From positions 3,383,126 through 3,447,125 of the forward strand of contig ML661900.1 of assembly GCA_007570785.1 (NCBI GenBank): a DNA stretch of 64,000 bases, read 5' to 3'. Origin of the DNA: Antilocapra americana (lineage: Eukaryota > Chordata > Mammalia > Artiodactyla > Antilocapridae). The position numbers and the translations under genes are program-made. Numbering within the stretch: position 1 is the stretch's first letter; each line of letters opens with the position of its first letter. Of this stretch, positions 49,301 to 56,504 are shown one piece after another. The notes below the pieces were generated by a model. It saw only the letters and a list, made by a program, of their open reading frames with translations. It made no database searches and was not told the DNA's origin.

Positions 49301-50196
49301 CTCTGTTCCAAAGGTTCAGTGTTTTTGAAAATTAAATTTCCTACATGAAAAAAAACCTGTTTCTAAGCTGACAGTCTGGTGTTATAGCATAAAGCAATTT
49401 TTCTTTCTTTAGCTATAAAAACTTAATTTATAGGGGTTTGCACATTTAACTACACACGCACTTTACACTGGACACCAGTCAGTTAAATCATCCATAGAAA
49501 GTCATCAATCAAAACAATTTATCTAATTTTGCTTCTGTTTATATAAGAAACCATTACTTTCCTTAATATTTAAATGTTTATAGGATGATAATGGTTTTTC
49601 TAAAGAAATCAAGACAGAAGATTTGTAAGTGGCAGAGTGGCATAGGCTGGGGTTCATATAACCATGGGTACCAGTCATGGCTCAGCTATGTGTAACCCTG
49701 GGAAATTACTTAACTACTGCCAGCTTTCCCATCTGTAAAATGGGTATAATAATATTTTGGAGGGCAGTCATGAGACTAAGTAAGAAAGCATAAGCAGAGC
49801 ACTTAATACAGTTCCTAGAATATAGTAGCTTAATGAATAGCATATACTATAATTCCCGTTATTGTAGCTTATTCCTGACACTCCAATCCAGGAGAAGAAC
49901 CTCTCATCATATTTACATAAAATTATTAACTCTAGGTTGGTTAACCCACTCCTGGTACCTGGAAAGCAGGCAAATCAAGAGCTGCGAAGCTGTTGAAGAA
50001 ACGCAAACTCTGGATGGCCACTTGGACCGTGTTCTGGGCATAACTCTCCTTGGGGCTGGCAGCGCTGGGGTCCGAGATCGTGCCGTGGAAGAGGACGCAG
50101 TAGAGCATGTGCAGGACTCCAGCCAGGTCTGTGGCCTGAAGAGCGGCTGTCAGCCCTGTGGGATCCTGGCGATTATCGTCAAATATGCTGTACGAC
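16235..50196 (-). CDS. SCAPER: SCAPER, S-phase cyclin A-associated protein in the ER (3' part, last five coding exons)
   Basis: On the - strand the exons join in the order 50196-49959, 43868-43719, 21741-21550, 18620-18569 and 16338-16235. All have GT/AG borders and agreeing phases, and they give the last 244 residues ending ...[11 protein letters not shown] and TAA. The segments include [53 protein letters not shown] and [19 protein letters not shown], which I recognise as the C-terminus of SCAPER. The protein is a large (about 1400-residue) ER-associated factor that binds cyclin A/CDK2. Loss in people causes intellectual disability with retinitis pigmentosa (literature knowledge). The zinc finger and coiled coils lie in exons beyond the right edge. 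The reading frame is intact here. Confidence 0.93.
16339..18568 (-). other. SCAPER: SCAPER last intron
   Basis: An AT-rich, 2230-base intron with no repeat I can name with certainty. It has a short (CA) run near 17346-17363. A compact GC-rich patch near 17700-17830 shows no splice-compatible frame. Confidence 0.75.
18569..18620 (-). CDS. SCAPER: SCAPER penultimate coding exon (52 nt)
   Basis: It encodes [17 protein letters not shown] plus one base of the next Gly codon. The acceptor is TTTTCACACAG and the donor is GTATGT. At 52 nt it is not a multiple of three, so skipping it would shift the frame of the terminal exon. Confidence 0.92.
18990..19395 (-). repeat. L1 LINE fragment, antisense
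   Basis: Typical reversed L1 sequence beginning AAAATTGAAGTATAATTGAC and including CTCAGGTGTGCAGCATAGTG. It is diverged and truncated at both ends. Confidence 0.8.
19512..19650 (-). repeat. Bov-A2 SINE, antisense, with CTG microsatellite
   Basis: A short run of CTG units followed by AAGTCGCTTTAATCGTGTCC and the GATTCTCCAGGCAAGAACAC block. This is the usual Bov-A2 structure in reverse, where the GCA/CTG run is the SINE tail. Confidence 0.9.
20120..20360 (-). repeat. L2-like LINE remnant
   Basis: It has features of the L2 3' end, including CAGTGCCTAGAGCAGTGCCC and a GAATGAAAGAATGAAT tail. It is old and degraded, and the orientation call is tentative. Confidence 0.6.
21550..21741 (-). CDS. SCAPER: SCAPER coding exon (64 codons)
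   Basis: It encodes [20 protein letters not shown] through [14 protein letters not shown] in 192 nt, phase 0 at both ends. The acceptor on the - strand is CCTCCTCTGTCCAG; the donor is GTACCT, which is weaker than average. The frame stays open upstream of this acceptor to a second acceptor-like site after 21844 (CACTTCTTCAG), which would add exactly 34 codons. Confidence 0.92.
24561..24572 (+). repeat. Target-site duplication, left copy (Bov-tA at 24573)
   Basis: The 12-base sequence TTCAGATCAAAA is repeated exactly at 24779-24790, directly after the SINE it flanks. Confidence 0.85.
24573..24778 (+). repeat. Bov-tA SINE, sense, with 12-bp target-site duplication
   Basis: A sense copy starting at the tRNA-like end (GGACTTCCCAGGTGGCTCAG) and running through TTGGGAAGATCTCCTGGTGA and CAAAGAGTCACACGACTTCA. 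The perfect 12-bp flanking duplication gives exact borders and suggests a fairly recent insertion. Confidence 0.93.
25011..25199 (-). repeat. Bov-tA SINE, antisense
   Basis: A reverse copy showing GTTGCTCAGTCGTGTCTG, CAGGCAAGAATACTGGAGTG, GGATCTTCCCGACCCAGGGA and the tRNA-like end CTGAGCCACTAG. Confidence 0.9.
26165..26520 (-). repeat. Ancient dispersed repeat, antisense (family not resolved)
   Basis: A recognisable old mammalian repeat in reverse, with GACAGAAATTTATTTTCGCA, a CCACCCTCGTGACCTCATTT block and GGGGGTTAGGGCTCAACATA. A related sense copy lies at 27765-28070. I recognise the consensus style but cannot name the family securely; it is a MaLR/LTR-like or DNA-transposon-like remnant. 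Confidence 0.65.
27765..28070 (+). repeat. Ancient dispersed repeat, sense (same type as 26165-26520)
   Basis: It has CCCCCTTCAATTCTTATGTT, ATCCTAACCC, a GAGGGTGGAGCCCTCATGAA block and a CAGCCTCCAGAACAATGAGA end. It is the sense counterpart of the antisense copy 1.3 kb to the left. Confidence 0.65.
28279..28353 (-). repeat. 75-bp BovB 3'-end stub with target-site duplication
   Basis: Only the terminal segment of BovB is present, in reverse (GCTCAGTCGCTAAGTCGTGT through GACTGCAGCACGCCAGGCCT). It is flanked by CATCACATTGCCAG (28265-28278) and CATCACACTGCCAG (28354-28367), matching at 13 of 14 bases. This is an extreme 5' truncation. Confidence 0.85.
30585..30735 (-). repeat. L2 LINE 3' remnant
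   Basis: It shows the GTGTCCCCAGTGTGTGGCAC, CAGTGCCTAG and GAATGAATGAACG features of the L2 3' end. It is old and degraded. Confidence 0.6.
32465..32592 (+). repeat. Bov-A2-type SINE, sense
   Basis: A sense fragment with CTGGAGAAGGGAATGGCTAC, TATTCTTGCCTGGAGAATCC and GGGCTACAGTCCATGGGGTC. It ends in a short (CA)n tail. Confidence 0.9.
32595..33005 (-). repeat. L2 LINE remnant
   Basis: A stretch resembling the L2 3' region, with AGCTCAAGCACCACCTCC, GAGAGCAGGAACTTAGTC, a TAAATGTCTGTGGAAGGAAGG segment and a GAATGAATGATGAATG tail. Its left side abuts the Bov-A2 SINE. Borders are uncertain. Confidence 0.6.
34655..34880 (+). repeat. MIR SINE
   Basis: An old MIR in sense, with CCTAATTTAATCTGCACAAC, ACCCTATGAGGTGTTATC and GATCACAGAGCTAGTAAGGG. 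Confidence 0.8.
35283..35466 (-). repeat. CHR-type tRNA SINE, antisense
   Basis: A cetartiodactyl CHR-family SINE in reverse, with TTATTTGGCTGCACTGGGTC, repeated GTTGCAGCACGTGGGATCTA phrases, GACCAGGGATTGAACTTGG and the tRNA-like end CTGGACCATCAGGGAAG. Confidence 0.85.
36425..36560 (+). repeat. MIR-like ancient SINE
   Basis: It shows CAGAGCTGGAAGGGTCCTTT, then AGAGAAGGGCAGTGACTTGC and TCAAGGTCACACAGCC, an old mammalian SINE/MIR-type core. Confidence 0.65.
37237..37800 (-). repeat. BovB LINE 3' fragment, antisense
   Basis: A reverse BovB segment of about 560 bases, running from the 3' end (TTCAGTGGCTAAGTCATATC) through GGTGGCCAAAGTACTGGAGC and CTTTGTCAGCAAAGTGATGT. It lacks the reverse transcriptase core. 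Confidence 0.92.
37915..38140 (+). repeat. MIR SINE
   Basis: A sense MIR with TTGTCTCATTTAATTCACTC, CATTTCACAGATGAGGAAAC and CCAAGGTCACAGTGCTAGG. Confidence 0.8.
39600..40265. promoter_or_regulatory. TAAT-rich repeat-free stretch in SCAPER intron (candidate enhancer)
   Basis: This block of about 660 bases contains no repeat I recognise. It is dense in homeodomain-type ATTA/TAAT cores, for example TTTAATTATC twice (near 39684 and 39702) and CTAATTACG near 39754. It also has an octamer-like ATGCAAAT near 39720, a SOX-like AACAAAG near 40225 and a CAGATG E-box. It lies about 31 kb downstream of the ISL2 stop. I propose a long-range enhancer, possibly for ISL2; conservation would decide it. Confidence 0.35.
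40300..40500 (-). repeat. MIR SINE, antisense
   Basis: A reverse MIR with CTTTGCCCTCTCTGAGCTTC, AGTTTCTCCAATTC and CACCTGTCTGTGTGGTAGGA. It is strongly decayed. Confidence 0.65.
40529..40655 (+). repeat. BovB LINE 3'-end fragment, sense
   Basis: The final 130 bases of BovB in sense, ATAGCATCACCAACTCCATG through CAAAGAGTCAGACACCACTG and AGCAACTGAACAACAA. Confidence 0.9.
40785..40975 (-). repeat. Bov-tA SINE, antisense
   Basis: A reverse copy with CAGTCGTGTCTGACTCTTTG, GGGATTCTCCAGGCAAGAGT and GGATCTTCCCAACCCAGGAA. Confidence 0.92.
43719..43868 (-). CDS. SCAPER: SCAPER coding exon (50 codons)
   Basis: It encodes [20 protein letters not shown] through [13 protein letters not shown] in 150 nt, phase 0 at both ends. 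The acceptor on the - strand is CTTGTCTTTGTCAG and the donor is GTAAGG. Its end NHPDNQ joins directly to VIVQSGRHP of the next exon. Confidence 0.93.
45545..45957 (-). repeat. BovB 3' fragment, antisense (left part of an interrupted copy)
   Basis: A reverse BovB running from the 3' end (GTTTGGTCATTAGGTCGTCT) to TCGTCATGGTCCAGTTTTCA, where it is interrupted by a sense BovB. Its continuation resumes at 46395. Confidence 0.88.
45958..46391 (+). repeat. BovB 3' fragment, sense, nested inside an antisense BovB
   Basis: A sense BovB of about 430 bases, from ATGCCAACAAAGGTCTGTGT to the 3' end GAGCAACTGAACAACAA. It splits an older reverse BovB into two parts, which orders the two insertions in time. 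Confidence 0.85.
46395..46525 (-). repeat. BovB fragment, antisense (right part of the interrupted copy)
   Basis: It continues the reverse BovB broken at 45957, with CTCACATCCATACATGACTA, CTTTGTCGGCAAAGTGATGT and CTAGGTTTGTCACAGCTTTC. In an uninterrupted copy these follow directly on the left part. Confidence 0.85.
46530..46720 (+). repeat. MIR SINE
   Basis: A sense MIR with GTAGTCTCATTTAATCCTTA, TTAAGAGTAAGAAGCTGAAT and GATGTCACACAACTTGGTAG. Confidence 0.7.
49625..49835 (-). repeat. MIR SINE, antisense
   Basis: A reverse MIR with GGGAAATTACTTAACTACTG, TTTCCCATCTGTAAAATGGG and ATGAGACTAAGTAAGAAAGC. Confidence 0.8.
49959..50196 (-). CDS. SCAPER: SCAPER coding exon (79 codons), most 5' one in the window
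   Basis: This 238-nt exon's first base completes a codon begun in an exon beyond the right edge. It then encodes [20 protein letters not shown] through [14 protein letters not shown], ending in phase 0. The acceptor on the - strand is GTTTCTTTGTCAG and the donor is GTACCA. LPAFQ joins to SIVGAEG of the next exon. Confidence 0.93.
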
Positions 50197-50883
50197 CTGA
50201 CAAAGAAACATTCAGCTCTTTAAGAGAAATCTACTTAGAGGATGTTAGCATTTTTACAGGTCAAATGGAACAAGACAAGTAGACCGTTAAAAGCAAACCA
50301 TGTGAGTTGTGTAGGGAGGTAACAAGAAACCTCAAGGAATAAAGGCAGCCCTCCCCCGCCCCGGTGCCCTGTGGCCTGCCCTTTTCTCCAGCTGGGAGGC
50401 CAGGCTGCTACGCCAGTGGCAAGGGAGCACTCTGCGGCCAGTGCTGAGGCCGCTATTGCCCCTGGGCCCTCTGCAGTCTGGGCAGCCCCACTGTGTTTAG
50501 ACTCCAAGTCTGCAGTAACTGGACAGAGTCCATGAGAGCTGCTGAGACTCGGAAGTCAGGAACACCACGACTTTCTTTCTGGATACACAAGGGGGTCTTC
50601 TCAGGGGAAGCAGCTATCAGGAAAGCATGAAGCCTCAAAAACCCAGCAGTGTGCTGGTATACTGTGACAGGGAGACACTTCAACTCCTTTTGAAGGCACA
50701 GTTCTGTCATCGAGGAGCATGGGCAGGACAGGTTGCAGGGGCCAGACTCCCAAGAACAAGCTGGTGCTGGATTAGCTTTGTACAAACCACCTTTGTACAA
50801 ACCAGTTTAGCAACAATGGCAGGCAATGCTCTGGATAAGCAAGAAGCAATGGTAATGGCAAATAATTCCTAAAGTCTTTGGGA

Positions 50884-51008
50884 AGTGTTGTTGTTCAGCT
50901 GCCAAGTCGTGCCCGACTCTTTTCGACTGCACGGACTGCAGCATGCCAGGCCTCCCTGTCCCTCACCATCTCCGGGAGTTTGACCAAGTTCCTGTCCATT
51001 GCACTGGT
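50884..51008 (-). repeat. BovB 3'-end fragment, antisense
   Basis: The reverse terminal BovB segment, GTTGTTCAGCTGCCAAGTCG through CTCACCATCTCCGGGAGTTT, of about 125 bases. Confidence 0.88.
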
Positions 51009-54000
51009 GAGAGTTTGCAAAATTTATCTCACTCTTAAGTATCTAGTGATCAGGAGCCTACAGTTTAATAAGTACGTGCGGCTGGCAAGCATTCATTCAT
51101 CCTTTTGTCCCCATTAGCAACTACATCCAGGTTTCCCTCCCCTTCTCACAGCCAATATGCTTCAGGTGGGGCCCCCTTCCTATTCACTCTGGCTCAAGGG
51201 TGAATACGTCTAAGGTGAGGGGTACATTTTGTTTCTCCGATGGTTCAGCAAGGTTTGGGGATGGCACGTGTCACCGTTGGAGCTAATGGAATGGAGGCAG
51301 ATTTTTGTGCTGAAATGCCCGGAAAGAAGGCCTCACTTTTTCTCCCCAGGGTTTGGATTGGAGATGGCAGGTCGGTGGCTGCGGCAGCCTGTTCTACCCA
51401 CTGCACAAATGCTCCAGTCTCTCAGTGCTGTTCCGGCATGTCTTTACGTTCCTGTCACAGGTTGACGCCCTTCCCTACTTCCAGCACTAACTCAGGTTCC
51501 TCCTGACCTTCCCTTTTCTACATTATTGTTCCTTCCAACAAGAATCTAGAAGGGGAGAGAGGCACTGAAGATCTATGCTTACCCCATAAACTTGCCCAGA
51601 AGCACAGAAGAGACGCCACTAAGTAACTACAAATTTGAAAGCGCTGGCTGGCAAGCTTCTAGTATCTCGTCTGGTTTTCTAATCCATCACTTATCCCCGA
51701 AGGGATTATTTGATTCCTTATGATTTGCTAGTTTCATCAGAGTTCTGTTCATGACCACAGTAAGCGCTTCCTGAATGAGCACCATTTCTGGTGTTGCTAG
51801 GAACGTGGCGTGACTCTGCCACTTGTGTTCTTCTCAAGAAAGCAGCTCTTGTGAAATACTACCATCTCATCTGCGTGGCAGGACCTGCCAACCACACTCA
51901 CACCTTCCACCTTGCCTCATTCCTAGTTCTTCATAGTTGGTGGAGAAGGTATGGTTCTCCTGATTGCACGCATGACACAACTGAAGCCCTCAGAGATTCA
52001 GTGAGATGTGTGAGGTCATAAACATTTGTCAGTGGCAAAGGCAGGGGTATCACCAAAAATTCTGACCCTTTAAAGGCGGTGCTTTGTCCAAACACCAAAA
52101 CATTTAGGCCAAATAGGAGGTGACCTCTTCTTTTATCTCTGTGTCTTCTCTTAAATCAAATCTTGGGATAACCTGAACACTGTTAAACAAATTACACAGA
52201 TTGTAAAGTAATTCTGGATCATCACGGAGAGACACTTTCTGTCTTTTGGGAATCAATGAAAACAAAAAGTTAAGAAATGTTATTTATTTGCTTAGGGATA
52301 TACTTGAACCTTTACACAAACTGTTAGCCAATGTCAGTTCAGTTTGCCCTTCCTTCCATTATAGCCCTAAGAGTTAGGGGTCAGACCCTGCCTAAAGACT
52401 GAGTGGAGATTAATCTCTCCAAGTGGAGATTAATGTGCCTGAGTTTATTATATAGAGTCCAAAAAGGGGTCTGTGTTCGTTTAACCAATGCCTTTTAGAA
52501 CCAATGACAAGTCAGAAGACATTTCTCCCTAAAGTTAATTTCTAATAGGTTTTTAGAAGCTTGGAGCTGAGTGACATCATGGCTGGTGACAAGAGTTTTT
52601 CTGCGATTTGCTCTGTGATTCAGCATGGTGACCTCCTCCTTACTGCCTGTGCTGTTTTTAAACTGATTATCAACATATTCAAATGCAGATATTCAGGGAT
52701 ATAGCATTATCATCTAGAAAACTTTGTAATAGTTAATCTTTGCAAGCATTTATGAAATGACATGACTTCACTGCTACTATTTCTTCAAAAGAATAAATTT
52801 TTTAAAAAGGCAGCAAGTGAAGATCATAGTTTTTCTTCTCTCCACCCCTTCCCCACCCCCCTCACCCCAATTAGGAAAACACGAAACTATAAAACAACAT
52901 AACGTAGGATCTTTTGCAATATTCTTCTGATGAAACAAAAATGCTGATTCAGAAAAATCAATTAAATTAGCATTCAAGAACTCAGATGTGGAAATGGTTC
53001 AAAATGTATATAATATTGCTTTGTGGAAAGGATGATTCATTTCAAAGTGAGACTATAGAATATACAGAGTGGAGGGGAGAGAGAGGGCTTGTTGACTTCA
53101 TTTGACTTCCACAGGACAAATGTAGACCTGAAAGGATTTTAGAGAATGTTTACTTTTGATTTAGTCTGAAATACAGATAATTTGTCCATGAACAGGCCAC
53201 TGGCTCCTGTTGGTCTTAAATGTCAGCCCTAATCACTTTAAGCCTAAATGTTTATAATAAAAAAGTAAAAGGCCTTATTCATATCAGGCACAGGTTATAA
53301 AGTTTTCTTTTCAAAATACATAGAAGATATGAAAAATCAGATCAGAAATTTTGTATGTTACACCCTAAGATCTTCTCAATTTTACTGGATTTAAAGTGTT
53401 TTTGTTTGGTGTCTAAAATTAGGTATATTCATCTCTGTTCATTAAAAGCTACATTCAATTAGGAAAAACTATAACTGGGCCATCAGTACTCCTGCACAGT
53501 TCTTGAAAACCCTCCTTTGCCTTAAAGGAGAGTATAGCAAGGCAAAAAAAGCAGTAATTTGTATGGGTATGAATCAGTGCCATCCATTCCCATCTTTGAT
53601 ATTTTAAACCACTATGTATTAGGTCCTATTTGGCCCCAAAAGGCAGATGTGAGAGTTTCAGACACTATAACCTCCTCTTCCCCGCTTGTTCTTGGCTTGC
53701 TGGCTCTCGTATCCCTGGTCCCATATTTCTGGTTTGGTAACAACCACCCTTATGCCCTTCAGTGCTGGTGATCTTCTAGATAGCTCTCTGAGCTTCTGGG
53801 ATTTGGCCTTTGCTCCCTTCTTTAGATCTGGAATCCCTGAGGCATCTTGTTAGAACCTCCCATTTAAGTCTCTGAACACAGAACACTCTGCCCAAAGGTT
53901 TGCATAGGGCTTCGGGAGGATGGCGTTAAGTCACTGTCCTGCCCAGTGATGAATGTCAACTTCACTGTTCAAGGAGAAGTGGATTATTTCTTAGAGAGGT

Positions 54001-54218
54001 ATTTCAGCTGTGGGATCTTATGTACTGGGATTGTCTGAGAAAGCAGACCTATATCCAGGAATATCATCATTCATCAGACTCTGCGGTGAGCAAAAAGGGA
54101 CATGATTATCTGTCATATACTCTTTGCTTAAAAAGCCAAAGTACTCGTGCTCCAGGAACAATGACCACCTGTGATGCAAAGTCAAGGAAGACCAGGCCCT
54201 TGCCTTACAGAAGGTTAC

Positions 54219-54232
54219 AGTCTAATAGGGGC
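54219..54232 (+). repeat. Target-site duplication, left copy (BovB at 54233)
   Basis: AGTCTAATAGGGGC occurs here and, without mismatch, at 55631-55644, immediately flanking a BovB copy. Confidence 0.93.
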
Positions 54233-55630
54233 TTTTCCATACTATCCCCGATGTCACTCAATATGTCAGCAAATTTGGAAAACTCAGCAGTGGCCACAGA
54301 ACTGGAAAAGGTCAGTTTTCATTCCAATTGCAAAGAAGGGCAATGCCAAAGAATCCACAAACTACCATACAACTATACTCATTTCATACGCTAACAAGGT
54401 TATGTTCAAAATACTTCAAGCTAGGCTTCAGCAGTATGTGAACTAAGAACTTCTAGATGTACAAGCTGGGTTTAGGAAAGGCAGAAGAAAGATAGCAAAT
54501 TGCTAACATCCTTTGGATCACAGAGAAAGCAAGGGAATTCCAAAAAAAATCTACTTCTGCTTCAGTGACTATGCAAAAGCCTTTAACTGTGTGGATCACA
54601 ACAAACTGTGGAAAATTCTTAAAGAGATGGGTACAAGAACATCTTACTTGTCTCCTGTGAAACATGTACGCAGGTCAAGAAGCAACAGTTAGAACCTTAT
54701 ATGGAAGAACTGATTGGTTCAAACTTGGGAAATGAGTATGTCAAGGCTGTATATTGTCACCCTGCTTATTTAACTTATATGCAGAGTACATCATGTGAAA
54801 TGCCGGGCTGGATGACTCATAAGCTGGAATCAAGGTTGCCAGGAGAAATATCAACAAACTCAAATATACAGATGATACCACTCAAATGGCAGAAAGTGAA
54901 GAGACCTAAAAATTCTCTTGATGAAGGTGAAAGAGAAGAGTGAAAAAGCTGGCTTAAAACATAACATTCAGAAAACTAAGATCATAGCACCCAGTCCCAT
55001 CACTTCATAGAAAATAGAAGGGGAAACAATGGACGCAGTGACAGAATTTATTTTCTTGAACTCCAAAATCACTGCGGATGGTCACTGCAGCCATGAAATT
55101 AAAAGATGCTTCCTCCTTGGAAGGAAAGCTATGACAAATCTAGATAGCAAATTAAAAAGCAAAGACATCACTTTGCTGACAAAGGTCCACAGAGTCAAAG
55201 CTATGGTTTTTCCAGTGGTCATGTACAGATGTGAGAACTGGACCATAAAAAAGGCTGAGAACCAAAGAAGTGATGCTTTTGAATTGTGGTGCTTAAGAAG
55301 ATTCTTGAGAGTCCCTTGGACAGCATGGAGATCAAACCAGTGAATCCTAAAGGAAATCAATCCTGAATACTCATTGGAAGGGCCAATGCTGAAGCTGAAG
55401 CTCCAATACTCTGGCCACCTGATGCGACAAGTGGACTCACTGGAAGAGACCCTGATGCTGGGTAAGATTGAAGGCCAAAGAAGAGAGTGACAGAGGATAA
55501 GATGGTAAGATAGCATCACCGACTCAATGGACATGAATTTAAGCAAATTCTGGGAAAGAGTAAAGGACAAGGAAGCCTGGCAGTCCATGAGGTCGCAAAG
55601 AGTTGGACACGACTTAGTGACTGAAGAACA
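54233..55630 (+). mobile_element. BovB (RTE-type) LINE, 5'-truncated, sense, with 14-bp target-site duplication
   Basis: This 1398-base insertion has both borders fixed by a perfect 14-bp duplication. It starts in the segment before the reverse transcriptase domain (CTCAATATGTCAGCAAATTT) and runs to the BovB 3' end (CGACTTAGTGACTGAAGAAC). Translated pieces resemble RTE reverse transcriptase, for example a KPTNYHTTILISYANKVMFKIL-like stretch and, further on, VMYRCENWTIKKAENQ. Stops and frameshifts break the frame several times, so the copy is inactive. Full-length BovB is about 3.2 kb; the endonuclease half is missing. Confidence 0.92.
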
Positions 55631-55644
55631 AGTCTAATAGGGGC
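55631..55644 (+). repeat. Target-site duplication, right copy
   Basis: An exact repeat of the 14 bases at 54219-54232, directly after the BovB 3' end. Confidence 0.93.
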
Positions 55645-55704
55645 AGGCGTATGCATCAGTTTCCTATTGCTGCTGGAATAAACCATCACAAGCTAGTTGT
55701 TCAA

Positions 55705-55912
55705 AGGGCTTCAGAGTGGTAAAGAATCCATCTGCCAATACAGGAGACGCCAGTTTGATTCCTGGGTCGGCAAGATCCCATGGAGTAGGAAATGGCAACC
55801 ACTCCAGCATTTTTGTCTGGAATATTCCACGGACAGAGGAGCCTGGTGGACTACAACCCATGGAGTTACAAAGAGCTGGACAAGACTGAGTGACTGAGCA
55901 GGTACGCATGCA
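55705..55912 (+). repeat. Bov-tA SINE, sense
   Basis: A sense copy with GGGCTTCAGAGTGGTAAAGA, GTTTGATTCCTGGGTCGGCA and CAAAGAGCTGGACAAGACTG. It lies 60 bases after the neighbouring BovB insertion. Confidence 0.9.
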
Positions 55913-55998
55913 AGCAGCTGTTGAAAAAACAACACAAATTTATTCTCTTAAAATCTGGGGGGTCAAAAATCCAAAATAAGCCTCACTAGGCTAAAATC

Positions 55999-56128
55999 TG
56001 GAGAAGGCAACAGCAACCTACTCCAGTGGTCTTGCCTGGAGGATCCCAGGGATGGTGGAGCCTGGTGGGCTGCCGTCTATAGGGTCACAAAGGGTCAGAC
56101 ATGACTGAAGTGACTTAGCAGCAGCAGC
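55999..56128 (+). repeat. Bov-A2 SINE, sense, with 11-bp target-site duplication
   Basis: A sense copy from TGGAGAAGGCAACAGCAACC to a (GCA)n tail. AGGCTAAAATC flanks it on both sides (55988-55998 and 56129-56139), giving exact borders. Confidence 0.92.
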
Positions 56129-56504
56129 AGGCTAAAATCAAAGTGTTACCAGAGCTTTGTTCTTTTTGGAGGCTGTAGGAGAGAATTTTTTTCCTTGCCT
56201 TTTACAACTTCTATAGTACTGTACATTCCTTGGTTCCTGGCCCTTTCTTCCATTTTCAAAGGCAGCAGCATGGCATCTTCAAATCCCTCTCTTAACACTG
56301 ACTTTCCGGCTTCCTTCTCTCACTTACTAGGATCTGTATGATTACACTTGGTCCACCTGGATAATCAAGACTATACTCCCTATCTCAGAATATTTAACTT
56401 AATCATTTTTGAAAAATTCCTTCTGCTATGTGAGCTAACACATTTATAGGTTCTGAGGATTAGGATACAGATACCTTTGGCAGAGTTCTTATCTATCCCC
56501 ATCC

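Larger units (their letters stand above)
43869..49958 (-). other. SCAPER: SCAPER intron of about 6 kb
   Basis: It contains a nested BovB cluster (45545-46525), an adjoining MIR (46530-46720) and an antisense MIR (49625-49835). The stretches 43.9-45.5 kb and 46.8-49.6 kb hold no element I can name. Confidence 0.75.

Noticed and set aside
55082..55588. 168-codon - strand frame
   Set aside because: It is the antisense of a sense-oriented BovB insertion, not a gene.
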